DNA of 64,000 nt from Vagococcus vulneris (GTDB lineage: Bacteria; Bacillota; Bacilli; Lactobacillales; Vagococcaceae), in NCBI RefSeq assembly GCF_003950515.1, contig NZ_NGJS01000001.1:248001-312000 (forward strand), read 5' to 3'. Below, piece after piece: positions 32,924-42,379 of the stretch. Numbering within the stretch: position 1 is the first letter of the stretch; the number at the start of each line of letters is the position of its first letter. Under the pieces are notes generated by a model, which made no database searches, had not been told where the DNA came from, and was given only the letters and a program-made list of their open reading frames with translations. The position numbers and the translations under genes were made by a program.

Positions 32924-34732
32924 TCAATAAATAATAAATAAATTACATTCTTTACGATACTTGTTCAGTTTCTCAAGCTGTTTTCTGGTCAGCTTGAATA
33001 GTCGTTTATACTTTTCAATCGTTTGAGAGTTGGTCGCATGAATGAGTTTGTGGATACCTTTGTGCAACACAACGAGATTTTTAAACTCATCTGTTCCCTT
33101 CAAGAATTTAGGTAAGATATGGTGGCAATGTATTTCACCCGCTGTCAGAAACAATCCTGTTACTGCACATTTTCCATTTTGCATAGAATACTTAGAAATT
33201 CGGTTATCTGCATATTCTATACTCCTGCCTAAATTGCTAGCTTTTTGTAATTTTTGAATCTCTACTGAGATAACAAATTTGAGTTTCTTATGAGTCTCCA
33301 TTCGTCCCTCTTCTGTGTAGTCGTTCAAACTTTGTTTAAGATTCCGGCCTATTCGCCATTGGACATCTGCTAATGGGAATAAGTAACTGTTTCCTATTTT
33401 GAACGTTTTCACTTTGTTTTTATAGAATTTACTATAAATACTCGGAGGACTCCTTGGAACTTCATAGACTCCGACAGATTTCAAACGATTATACTGTGTA
33501 TATAAAAGTTGATAGGCTATTTCAGAGAAATCGACATTGACATGAGTAGCTACTCCAAAGTAATTATGAATACCTAGAACGTAGGAATTATACTTTTGAG
33601 CGTTTTGCCAACTCGGATTTTTCTGCAACCTTTTTAAGTGCTGTTTTATCTTTTCACGTATTGCCTTTTTGTTTTTCTTTGAAACATGCGTATTTGCCAC
33701 ATATTTCTTCCGCTTTTTGACTGTTTTTATTTCAAACCCTAGAAATTCTGAGTTTCTTCTCCTGAGGTTTGTTACATTTGATTTTTCAGGAGAGATTTCT
33801 AGTTTCAAATGATTGTTTAGATATCCTTTTACTGCATGAAATATTTTCCAAGCAGTTTTAACGTTTTTCGCAAAAATCTTAAAATCATCGGCGTATCTTA
33901 CAATAAACATCTCTTTCAAATCACTAGTTCGCATTGCTCGATATTTATTCCGTACAGTGTATTTTCTTTCTGTCGGAAACCTTTCCCATTGAGAAGCTAC
34001 CCAGTTATCTAGATCATTTAGAACAACATTCGACATTAAGGGACTAAGTATCGCCCCTTGGGGGCACCCCTTTTGTTGAGTCCCTAGATTTTCAACTGGC
34101 GCTTTCAACATCTTGCAGATAATCGCCAATATCCTCTTGTCCTTTATTCCAATCGTATACAGTTGTTTTAACAACTTCGAATGGTTGACATGATCAAAGA
34201 ATCCCTGGATATCAACATCTACGACATAGTGAAACGTTGAATTATTCATCAAATGTTGACATCTTGCAATTGCATGGTGTGCTGATCTATTTGGTCGGAA
34301 TCCATATGAATGCTTATAAAACTTGGCTTCACATATTGGCTCCAACACTTGCTTGAACATCTGTTGGATCAGTCGATCTCTCATGGTGGGAATCCCCAAC
34401 GGACGAGTTTTCCCATTTGATTTTGGAATTTCTACTCGTCTTACTGGTTGAGGATTAAAATTTCTAAGGCTTTTCCGTATTTCCTGGATAAATTCCCTTT
34501 GATCTCTGATTTTGAAATCCGAAATTGTCATCTTATCCACACCAGCAGTATTAGAACCTGTATTAGACTTTATTATTCTGTAAGCAAGTAAGATATTGTT
34601 TTCAGATGTGATAATTTTGTATAGATTAATTCCAGCTGTTCGATTTTGCGAGCTCCGTAGATACAACCAATCAAAAGTCTTCTGCATATTGTAGTATTCG
34701 TAGTATCGTAATTTCGTACTCACTGATGGCAT
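32924..34732 (-). CDS. ltrA: Group II intron reverse transcriptase/maturase (LtrA-type) with HNH endonuclease
   Basis: A 602-residue protein with the reverse-transcriptase fold: the opening NTGSNTAGVDKMTI, the RPLGIPTMRDRLIQQ motif, and the catalytic VRYADDF at about residue 278 (YADD). A maturase domain X region lies at about 370-460. The C-terminal HNH endonuclease has CAVTGLFLTAGEIHCHHILP (about 525-545). The protein both helps the intron splice and copies it into new sites. Length is near 600, normal for this family. Confidence 0.92.
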   Translation of the reverse strand: MPSVSTKLRYYEYYNMQKTFDWLYLRSSQNRTAGINLYKIITSENNILLAYRIIKSNTGSNTAGVDKMTISDFKIRDQREFIQEIRKSLRNFNPQPVRRVEIPKSNGKTRPLGIPTMRDRLIQQMFKQVLEPICEAKFYKHSYGFRPNRSAHHAIARCQHLMNNSTFHYVVDVDIQGFFDHVNHSKLLKQLYTIGIKDKRILAIICKMLKAPVENLGTQQKGCPQGAILSPLMSNVVLNDLDNWVASQWERFPTERKYTVRNKYRAMRTSDLKEMFIVRYADDFKIFAKNVKTAWKIFHAVKGYLNNHLKLEISPEKSNVTNLRRRNSEFLGFEIKTVKKRKKYVANTHVSKKNKKAIREKIKQHLKRLQKNPSWQNAQKYNSYVLGIHNYFGVATHVNVDFSEIAYQLLYTQYNRLKSVGVYEVPRSPPSIYSKFYKNKVKTFKIGNSYLFPLADVQWRIGRNLKQSLNDYTEEGRMETHKKLKFVISVEIQKLQKASNLGRSIEYADNRISKYSMQNGKCAVTGLFLTAGEIHCHHILPKFLKGTDEFKNLVVLHKGIHKLIHATNSQTIEKYKRLFKLTRKQLEKLNKYRKECNLFIIY

Positions 34733-35428
34733 GTTTCTCCTATCCCCGTAGTCCCATCATCTTACTCGACCCTGTGAGTTTCATTTATTTATTATTTATT
34801 TTTTTCAAAGAACAAATCTCGGGACTATCCCTCCACCTTAATTAGAGGTTTCTTCGGTACTGTGTCCCTACTCTCACGAGAATTAAGAATTTTTGGTAGA
34901 ATACCTTATATTCAACACTCCGATAACAGTCGTTTAAGTAAGTGTTTCTCGCTTTCCACGTTCCAATGATCCTAGCTTTACATCTATCCTTAGGTGCTTA
35001 CTATAAGCCTGAACATGATTATAAGGTCCTTGTTCCTTATCCCGAATTTCATAATCAAAAATCTTACTTTTCGGTAATGTTCCTTGCACTCGCAACTTTA
35101 TATCTTTTCAGATACATATACATTTAGACCCGTACATTCGTAAGTTCGTCGGTTCTGATCGAACATTCTCACCATAGATAGTTTATAGCGTTCCGACTTA
35201 TCCTTTGCCCTATGAATTAGCTACTTCACTTAGGCATTGTTCAGCCGACTTTACCTAGCTTTACACCCTTGGTTACTGTTATAACCAAGAGCATATAGGA
35301 GTATTAAACCAGTTGTTTCGGCAAACATGACTGCTTTCATTCCAACTGTCGAATCATTAGTTGTGACTTACTTTAGTTCGTAAATCCTCGCTTTTCGTGC
35401 TAAGCACTTATAGCGAAACGTGTCGCAC

Positions 35429-36392
35429 TTTGGTTGTATTGTGTATCTGTCGCATACCGTCCTGTAAGAAACTTCGTTGCCTCTTGGTATGTTTTTGCAT
35501 TCGATTTCCAGACTCCTGCATAGAATTCTGAGTCTCCGGTGATTCCTTCTTTCAATAACGTTGCATAATCGCTAAAGCAGTCCTCGTAATTTTCGTAGAC
35601 TCTAAAACCCGCTTGAGTAGTATAAGGTGTGCCATTCCCCAAATCTTCTTGAGTGGCCATTGAAACAGATTTCCCATTATGCGTTCCTTTAATTCCAAAT
35701 AGATTGTAATTAGGTGCTTGTGCTAATTTACTTTGACCGCTGGCCGACTCTAAAATGGCTTGAGCGACCATCACTGAAGCGTATAACTCTTTTTCTTTGC
35801 CAATCTTCCGTGCGGATTCGCCAATTTTCCGTACAAACGAATCCACCGACTCATCTTTTTCAAAATGAAAAGAACCGTCTTCAGTAACGGTCGCAGAAGG
35901 AACAAGCTCCGCTAATTTTGAAGTTCCCTGTTGATCGATCGAAGGTTCTTGAATTAGAGTGGTTTCTGATTTTGGCGCCACTTCCTGTTTATGTGACTCC
36001 TGAGCAGGCTGACTAGGTTGTGTCGGTTCTGCTGGTTTTTGCGGTTTTTGAATAAGTTTTTCCTTTGGTTGCTCTTGACTATCAGAGGTAGTCGTTGTGG
36101 TTGAATCAGTTGTTTGACTTGTACTATTTGAATCAGAGCTGGATGGTTGCGTTACTGATTCACTACTTGTTTCAGTTGTACTACTTTCTTTCGACGTGGA
36201 TGTGGATGTCGTAGAATCGTTGCTAGTTGAAGAACTGCTATCTTCTTGATCACTTGATTCTGTTGACGATTGCACTTGTTCCATTTTGTCATCATGATTA
36301 TGTGTTTCATTCGCTAAAGCGTTTAATGGTATCGAAAGAAATGCCTGAGTAGATAGAAACAAAGCTGAAGCGAGTCTAAGAAATTTTTTCAC
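35429..36392 (-). CDS. 5' exon of intron-split wall hydrolase (signal peptide, glucosaminidase domain)
   Basis: Starts with a GTG at 36392 after AGGAGAGG. A signal peptide ends at about ALANE (residue 28), followed by a Ser/Thr/Gln-rich stalk (residues about 30-165) and a glucosaminidase-type domain (about 190-320: ESARKIGKEKELYASVMVAQAILES, SGQSKLA). The frame is cut at codon 321 by the intron; reading on gives a stop 29 bases into it. With the M23 exon the full protein would be about 475 residues, cutting both glycan and peptide bonds in the wall, like a VirB1/PrgK-type partner of the channel or a wall-remodelling enzyme of the recipient side. Confidence 0.82.
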
Positions 36393-36467
36393 ATATATCC
36401 TCTCCTTTTACAATTAGGTGTCCTTTTTATAATTTGAGATCTCCCAATAACTTAACATCTCAAAAGC

Positions 36468-36863
36468 TTATCTGTTATACGGTAAAATCAACCTTCTTTT
36501 TGGTATTTTTTCATTGTCGTTTACATAAAATTCAAAATAACCTTGTTGGTAAACATTCCTATTTCCCTTTCTTTCGTCGGTTCTCTTCTGATTTATCGGT
36601 ACTTTCTCATATTTGGCATTTCCATTCATTACTTGCTTTCCCCCGATGACTTGAATATACGTTTTATAGTTACTCTGAGTTATCAGGCCTACGATTGAAA
36701 CATCAAATATGCTCTCTTCGTTGACAAGCCCATTTCCAACTATTTCAGCGACCTTATTAATTGATAGGCGGATACTAGCTAAATTATCCGCCTCATCAAA
36801 ATTTAGTTTTACTTCTTTACCGATTGTCAGAAAAAAAACATTCGCCTCATTTTGCTTAGACAT
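36468..36863 (-). CDS. Hypothetical protein
   Basis: A 131-residue soluble protein, strand-rich with a central hydrophobic core (FDVSIVGLITQSNYKTYIQVIGG) and a very basic C-terminal third (KRTDERKGNRNVYQQGYFEF). This could be a nucleic-acid-binding fold, possibly SSB-like, but no family is certain. It has an AGAAGGAG ribosome binding site and is co-oriented with the sortase upstream and the hydrolase downstream. Confidence 0.55.
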   Translation of the reverse strand: MSKQNEANVFFLTIGKEVKLNFDEADNLASIRLSINKVAEIVGNGLVNEESIFDVSIVGLITQSNYKTYIQVIGGKQVMNGNAKYEKVPINQKRTDERKGNRNVYQQGYFEFYVNDNEKIPKRRLILPYNR

Positions 36864-36928
36864 TTGGTGTTCTTCTCCTTCTCCCTTATTTTTTCTCTCA
36901 AAAATGAAAGACCTCTCTCAAAGAAATG

Positions 36929-37948
36929 CTATTTTATTCTTCTCACACGATTTGAACCATACGAAAATATGAGCATGCCTAAAATAAAAGTAAGCGCTAC
37001 ACATAGTGGACTCGTATTAAATAATTTAAAAACGTGAATACTAAACGTATCTACCCGATTGTAGACTGGTTTCTTAATGATAAACCTTTTGTTCTCCCCT
37101 TTAGTACCACTGTCTTTTTCTTCAGATTCTGTTGCTTGTTCCGATGTACTCTGGACAGAGGATGTATCTTTTTCATTGTTGTCGCTTCCTCCTAGAATTT
37201 GTTCACCTGGGGTACTGATGGCTTTTTCCAAACCTAAATTCTCTTTGACAACATGAGTCCCTTCGTTTGCTGGATAAGACTTATGAAATTTTGCTTGGAT
37301 TAGTGAACGGTTGGGTGTATGAAGACCGCCTTCACACCGAAAAATGGTAATTAGCGCGGGTTTCTCTTTTTCAGGCGGATCTAGTAAATGGCCTTCGGAC
37401 TGATTCACTGTTTTATTCAAATCAACGACGTACTCATAAATGGTTGTAAAATCTGTAACAAAAACAATCGTGCCTACAGTAGTTTGTGGAAGGTCTCTCA
37501 ACACCCCTCCACCCTGTACTAGATTATGAGCCATCATGACATAGTTTCCTTTACCCAATTTTTGATCAGGATAATAAGTTCCCAGACCGACCATCAGATT
37601 ATCATTACTCATTCCAGCAAGTATTTTCGAATGAACATTTGATGAAGGAATGAACACAGAACCAATGCCCCAACTATTAACGAGTTTTTCGTAGTTTAAT
37701 TGAGCATTCGCATACTGTGCTGGGGTAACTGGTTTAATTTGTGTTTCATCAAAATTACCTTGTTCTGTCTTGCTTTGCTGGAGACTGTCCGCCTCTTTTT
37801 TGCTTTGAATGGGGTGTACTACTTTTCTTACTTGTTGAATTTGATTGTCAGAACGCAATAGAACGGTATAGCCATAAATATAAAATCCACTGGCTAAGAG
37901 TCCCACTATTAACCAAAGAAGCGGCAACTTTACTAAAATTTTTTTCAC
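36929..37948 (-). CDS. Sortase
   Basis: About 340 residues from the GTG at 37948, with AAGGAG ten bases upstream; the frame starting at 37972 is less likely. An N-terminal membrane span (about 5-30) and a second at the C-terminus (about 310-330) flank the sortase barrel. The catalytic residues fit: His141 in MMAHNL, Cys205 in ITIFRCEGG and Arg214 in PNRSLIQAKF. It lies just downstream of a single surface protein carrying an IPQTAG sorting signal, so it is likely dedicated to that protein. The TIFRC motif differs from the usual TLxTC. Confidence 0.85.
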   Translation of the reverse strand: MKKILVKLPLLWLIVGLLASGFYIYGYTVLLRSDNQIQQVRKVVHPIQSKKEADSLQQSKTEQGNFDETQIKPVTPAQYANAQLNYEKLVNSWGIGSVFIPSSNVHSKILAGMSNDNLMVGLGTYYPDQKLGKGNYVMMAHNLVQGGGVLRDLPQTTVGTIVFVTDFTTIYEYVVDLNKTVNQSEGHLLDPPEKEKPALITIFRCEGGLHTPNRSLIQAKFHKSYPANEGTHVVKENLGLEKAISTPGEQILGGSDNNEKDTSSVQSTSEQATESEEKDSGTKGENKRFIIKKPVYNRVDTFSIHVFKLFNTSPLCVALTFILGMLIFSYGSNRVRRIK

Positions 37949-38018
37949 TGCTTGATCGCTCCTTCTAATCAAACCACCTAAAAGAAAGAAGCACCGGTTA
38001 AAGTGCTTCTCCTAACAA

Positions 38019-41000
38019 TTATTTTTCTTCTTTAGTTGCTTTCTTTTGGTTTTTTACATAGATTGTCACGCCGCCGATTGCAGCAATAGCAAGAATTACC
38101 AAAGTAGCAACGCTGATCATTGTTCCAGCGGTTTGCGGAATTGATTTAGTTGGTGTACCTGGTTGTGCAGGGGTAACTGGTTTTTCAGGTGTTTTAGCAA
38201 CCAATGTTTGTTTTTCGTTCTTTAAATCAAAGTGTTTTGCATATTCATTTTTGTGTTCTTTATCCGTATATGCAATGTGTGTTGCAACTAATTTTTCACC
38301 GTCTTTCAACGTATTGGCTTTATAGTTGTAAACCGCTTTGAATTCATAAGATAGTTCTTTAGCCGTGTGTTCAGATTCGTCAGTACCAACAACTGTATCT
38401 TTTCCATCTTTATCGATTTTATGGAATTGAGTCACATAGTAGAACGTTTTGCCGATATCTTCTTTAGGAACAGTGGCTTTCACTTCATCGATTAATTCAT
38501 TGTCTACAGTCGGATCAAATGATTTGCCGCCGTCCTTGGTTACAAACAATGTTTCAATCGTTGGTGTTCCAGGAACAACCGGACGGATCGTTTGCTCTTT
38601 GTTGGTTAAATCATTGTGTTCTGCTACTTTTGGTCCATCTTTGATAAATAATTCTTCAGTAAACACATAAGAAACAGTATTTTCGTCTTTTGATGTATCT
38701 ACCATTTGTTTGATCACATCTTCTTCTTTGTCGCCTTTTGCTACAAAGTCATGAGCGCCTTCCCAAACGACTTTCGCATTGTCGAAGTCGTCATTAACGA
38801 CTCTCCACAATTTGATTTTGTTGGTGTATTCAATCCCTTTTTGCGCATTTGTAATTGTCGCAACATCTTGCATTGGTGTTTCTTTCGCTGGGGTAAATGT
38901 TTTTTCACCATCTACTGTAGCCTTAGTGCGAATTTCAGGCATTTCTTGAATTTTGTTTGTTAAGAACAATTTACTCAAATGAATCACGTTAGAACCTTCA
39001 TTGATCTTGCTTTCTGGAACAGTCAATGTTTTGATTGCTTCATTTTGTCCGTCTTCCGTAATAGTGAAAGTATATTCACGTTTTTCTTTATCGAATTTGC
39101 TATTCACGATTAAATCTTTGATTGTTTTGTAGCCTTCAGGAGCTTTTACTTCTGACATTTTGTAGTCTCCGTAAGGGACTTCGTTAAATGCCCAATAACC
39201 ATCGTAGCCATTTGCATCTGTTTCAGTAGTTACCTTGCGCTCTTCACCCTTGGTTGGGTCAATAGGATTTAAAGTAAACTCAATGCCATTATAGCCAGAT
39301 TTTACGTCACCCGATTTTGAATCAACATATTTAAAACCATCAAGACTGAATTTAATCACGTTTTCTTTTGAGGTCGTTTTTGTTTCAATGACTTTCGTAT
39401 CTTGATCTTTATATGTGATTGAAAAATTATGTTTCGTATTGTCGATTTGATAGCCTTCAGGGGCTACAAGTTCTTGCCAGTAATAATTTCCTAACGCCAA
39501 ATGTTCTACGCTGGCTTGTTGTTCTTTGTCAGATAGTTCGAATTTGATTTCGTCGCCTTCCAATTTATTTCCTTTAGATGTCACAGGTTTGAAATTTTCA
39601 CTCCATTTAACAGGCGTACCATCTTGGTGGAATAATCCATAAGTAGCACCATCAAAGGTTGCACGACCTTGGGTTTTCGCGCCTGTTTCAGCGTCTTCTT
39701 TAGTTAATAAAGTAGATCCAACAACTTCTTGGTTCGTACCTTTAGAACCTTCGATAATGATCGCTGTCATTTGGTCTTTATACTCAATTTTCACGGTTAC
39801 TGGTTTGAAGGTGTTCGCAAAACCATTTGAAGCCGTTTTTTCTGTTACAACATACGTACCTAAAGGAAGGTCTTTTCCTGTTTCAGCATGACCTTTATCG
39901 TTGGTAGTTATTGTACGAACAACTTCACCTTTTTCAGTGTCTTTATGAATTTCAAAAACATTTCCAGCTAAGGTGTAGTTGGCGTTCCACATATCAGAAC
40001 CACTTTCAACACCTTGTTTTTCAACTAAGATTTGTCCTTTTGCTTTCGTATTACGTTGCGTTAATGTAATTACTTGACCGCCAACTACGTCTCCTTCTAC
40101 CACATCAGATTCACCTAAAGCAGAACCTAAAACATAAGGATTTGGTACGGCAATCTCAGTTGCTTTTACATGAACACCATGACGAACGTCCTTAATGGTT
40201 GCTTCACCATTGGCATTAGTTGTTACTGTTTGGGTTGCTGGGGCACCATTCCCTGAGAATTCAACTTTGAATTGAGTATTTGGAACGACTTCACCAGTTT
40301 CTTTGTCTACCTTTTTGATCTTGATATCGCCAGCCGTTTTGATTTTGAATTTTACTGTATAAGAGGCTGGGGCTTTTACGCTAGGTAAGTAAACGGTTTG
40401 AGAACCAGTTTTCTCTAAAGCAATTGGTGTACCTTCCATATAACTTCGTTTAAAAGCAATGCTTCCATTTTGTACACTAGGATCAGTAGGCGTTACGTCG
40501 ACTGATTTCCCATCTGCAGCAATGTTCCAATTTACCTTAGCACTATTCGATACTTGTGTATCGTATGAATGTAAATCAACGGAAGATGGCAACGTTTTGG
40601 TTTCGCCAAAGACTAAATCAACCGTTTTACCATTGAATTCTGGTGAACGTTTGTATTCAGCAATGCCATCATACAATTTTTGTTTTTTAGCTTGGAAATC
40701 TGGAATCCCATTGATAGCATTCACTTTGATTCCATATTGTGGTAATAATTCCCAAATCGCGGCTTGTGTTGTAATACGATCAGCATTCGTCCAATTTGAA
40801 CCAAATGCATACGCTGTATTCCAAACGACACTGGCAATTTGAGCGTCAACTGGAATAGCATTCACACCAACGGCTTCATATCCTGGGTTTACACTTGAAC
40901 CGAAGGGGACACCAGGCTCGATACAAAATACGGTTTTATCGTTTCCACCACCATCAGGTGAAACTGCCATTGCAGCAGTTTGGTCTGACCAAGGTGCGCC

Positions 41001-41201
41001 ATGTTTTGTCCCTGTCATAGTATAGACTTTGTTCGTATCATAGTACACTTGACCTGTTTCTCCAGGCTTCATTGTTAAACTTGGATCGATTGCAGCATTC
41101 GCTGAAGTTGAATGAAGTCCAATCCCTAAAACGACCGTTGCCATTCCCAACAATGAAAATAGGAATTTCGACATTTTACTTTTTTTTCTTAATAAATCCA
41201 C
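38019..41201 (-). CDS. Thioester-domain surface adhesin anchored by sortase
   Basis: About 1060 residues from the GTG at 41201 (AAGGG eight bases upstream); an in-frame TTG at 41291 also has a GGGGGG ahead of it, so a longer leader cannot be excluded. A signal peptide ends near TSANA. The thioester domain has the Cys-Gln pair Cys93 (FCIEPG) and Gln146 (TTQAAIW). Several Cna-B/SpaA-type isopeptide domains follow, then a VaFE-type repeat and the sorting signal SIPQTAG, membrane span and basic tail. Thioester domains bind host or partner surfaces covalently. Likely role: mating aggregation or attachment, analogous in position to PrgB of pCF10. Confidence 0.85.
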   Translation of the reverse strand: MDLLRKKSKMSKFLFSLLGMATVVLGIGLHSTSANAAIDPSLTMKPGETGQVYYDTNKVYTMTGTKHGAPWSDQTAAMAVSPDGGGNDKTVFCIEPGVPFGSSVNPGYEAVGVNAIPVDAQIASVVWNTAYAFGSNWTNADRITTQAAIWELLPQYGIKVNAINGIPDFQAKKQKLYDGIAEYKRSPEFNGKTVDLVFGETKTLPSSVDLHSYDTQVSNSAKVNWNIAADGKSVDVTPTDPSVQNGSIAFKRSYMEGTPIALEKTGSQTVYLPSVKAPASYTVKFKIKTAGDIKIKKVDKETGEVVPNTQFKVEFSGNGAPATQTVTTNANGEATIKDVRHGVHVKATEIAVPNPYVLGSALGESDVVEGDVVGGQVITLTQRNTKAKGQILVEKQGVESGSDMWNANYTLAGNVFEIHKDTEKGEVVRTITTNDKGHAETGKDLPLGTYVVTEKTASNGFANTFKPVTVKIEYKDQMTAIIIEGSKGTNQEVVGSTLLTKEDAETGAKTQGRATFDGATYGLFHQDGTPVKWSENFKPVTSKGNKLEGDEIKFELSDKEQQASVEHLALGNYYWQELVAPEGYQIDNTKHNFSITYKDQDTKVIETKTTSKENVIKFSLDGFKYVDSKSGDVKSGYNGIEFTLNPIDPTKGEERKVTTETDANGYDGYWAFNEVPYGDYKMSEVKAPEGYKTIKDLIVNSKFDKEKREYTFTITEDGQNEAIKTLTVPESKINEGSNVIHLSKLFLTNKIQEMPEIRTKATVDGEKTFTPAKETPMQDVATITNAQKGIEYTNKIKLWRVVNDDFDNAKVVWEGAHDFVAKGDKEEDVIKQMVDTSKDENTVSYVFTEELFIKDGPKVAEHNDLTNKEQTIRPVVPGTPTIETLFVTKDGGKSFDPTVDNELIDEVKATVPKEDIGKTFYYVTQFHKIDKDGKDTVVGTDESEHTAKELSYEFKAVYNYKANTLKDGEKLVATHIAYTDKEHKNEYAKHFDLKNEKQTLVAKTPEKPVTPAQPGTPTKSIPQTAGTMISVATLVILAIAAIGGVTIYVKNQKKATKEEK

Positions 41202-41233
41202 ATAAATCATCCCTTCTTGTTTAAAAGCAAATA

Positions 41234-41260
41234 GGCACGTAACGGTATCCATTACGTGCC
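41234..41260. promoter_or_regulatory. Perfect hairpin in the adhesin leader
   Basis: GGCACGTAA and TTACGTGCC form a perfect 9-bp stem around a nine-base loop, about 33 bases upstream of the adhesin start. No T-run follows, so it is more likely an mRNA structure controlling stability or translation than a terminator. Confidence 0.6.
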
Positions 41261-41349
41261 TTCCTACATATTCAATTGTGTTTCTATACAATCCCCCCTT
41301 TCACTAAAATTCTATAATGAACATATAAAAAAATGGCATTACCGAAAAG

Positions 41350-41389
41350 AAAAAAGACACCTAAGAAAAATTCATTCTTAAGTGTTTTT
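41350..41389. terminator. Bidirectional terminator-like hairpin
   Basis: ACACCTAAGAA and TTCTTAAGTGT pair (one mismatch). The minus strand then reads CTTTTTTCTTTT; the plus strand reads TTTTT. It follows the stop of the HTH regulator and separates it from the adhesin operon. Confidence 0.65.
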
Positions 41390-41473
41390 GAATTGGTTTT
41401 ATTTTATTGTTGCCCCTAAAATGCCACATATTTCTATAACTATATTCCGTTTGTTATAAAGGCATTGTTTTCA

Positions 41474-42379
41474 TTAAATCCCATAAATTAGAAATTCCAA
41501 AGATACTTTTCCAATATAGGCATACTGTACAAGTCGAACTGTATTTGGAATGTCTTTACCATTTTCATATTTATCCATTGACCATTTTGTAATGGGTGGA
41601 GAAAAAAATTTTCCAAAGTCTTCTCTTTCCAAACGATGATCTCTTCTAATTTTTCGTAATCTCAAACCCATTCGGTAAGAATCTAATCTTTCGAAACTTC
41701 TAATCTCTTTCCCTTTTGCCAACATATGACTAAAATTGTCTCCAAATAAGATATAAGAAACAGTAACATTGCCTATATAAGCAACATTCATTAATCTTTC
41801 AATATCAGGAATATTCATTCCTTTTTCCCATCTATTCAAAACGTTTTTTCCAACTGGACGTGTAAAATTCTTTCCAAACTTTTCGAGTGTTTCTCCTCTT
41901 AGCTTTCGGATAACTTGAATCCTTTCTCCCAGTGCATCTTTATCTACAATTGGGAAGTTAAAAGAACCATCCTTTTGTTTGATTTCCAGCAACATTTCTT
42001 TTTCTTTATCGAGTAAAAATATAGTGATTCTTCTTTGTAATTCTTTTGAAGGTTTTCTTTTTCTATTTAAAAAATAAGATAGTGAAACTTCACTAATCTC
42101 CATTTCAAAAGCTAAATTTTTATTAGATAAGTCGTTGATGTCTCTATAATGAATTAGCTGATCAATAAGACAATCAACTTCATCATTCTTAAGTAAAGTA
42201 TCTATATTCAAAACTTTACTTAAGGCATTGTCTATCTCTTTTGATATCTTTCTCGTTCCTTTCTCATACTTGACTAAAGCACTTTGAGAAATTCCGCTCA
42301 ACTCAGCTAACTTCGTTTGAGACATTTTTTGTTCTTTCCTTAAAGATTTAAGAAGATCTCCAGAATAATTTTCAGACAC
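41474..42379 (-). CDS. Transcription regulator with repeated XRE-type HTH units
   Basis: A 301-residue protein starting at GTG. The N-terminal ~60 residues are a clear XRE/Cro helix-turn-helix (LRKEQKMSQTKLAELSGISQSALVKYEKG). A second weaker unit follows (NKNLAFEMEISEVSLSYFLNRKRKPS). Two more lie at about 155-210 and 237-300, which are internal duplicates of each other (GERIQVIRKLRGETLEKFGKNFTRP...WEKGMNIP against GLRLRKIRRDHRLEREDFGKFFSPP...YENGKDIP). Multi-unit HTH proteins of this length act as transcription regulators. It sits at the apparent right end of the element, next to lepA, a position expected for an ICE control gene or a chromosomal neighbour. Confidence 0.8.
   Translation of the reverse strand: MSENYSGDLLKSLRKEQKMSQTKLAELSGISQSALVKYEKGTRKISKEIDNALSKVLNIDTLLKNDEVDCLIDQLIHYRDINDLSNKNLAFEMEISEVSLSYFLNRKRKPSKELQRRITIFLLDKEKEMLLEIKQKDGSFNFPIVDKDALGERIQVIRKLRGETLEKFGKNFTRPVGKNVLNRWEKGMNIPDIERLMNVAYIGNVTVSYILFGDNFSHMLAKGKEIRSFERLDSYRMGLRLRKIRRDHRLEREDFGKFFSPPITKWSMDKYENGKDIPNTVRLVQYAYIGKVSLEFLIYGI

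Larger units (their letters stand above)
32796..35428 (-). mobile_element. Group II intron with intron-encoded reverse transcriptase
   Basis: A 2633-bp intron on the minus strand. The 5' end is GTGCGACACG (GTGYG consensus) at 35428. The 3' end is ...CTAT at 32796, fitting the AY rule. Domain V is clear at 32876-32907 (CGCCGTATGCGGTGAAAGTCG..., with a GAAA tetraloop). The non-coding part upstream of the reverse transcriptase (34733-35428) is the structured domain I-III region and has no protein gene. Removal restores a continuous glucosaminidase-M23 frame. Confidence 0.88.

Noticed and set aside
35260-35295. Hairpin CTTGGTTA...TAACCAAG as the intron's EBS1 element
   Set aside because: It can pair with the exon bases AACCAA, but it is folded into a stem whereas EBS1 is normally in a loop, so I do not assign it.
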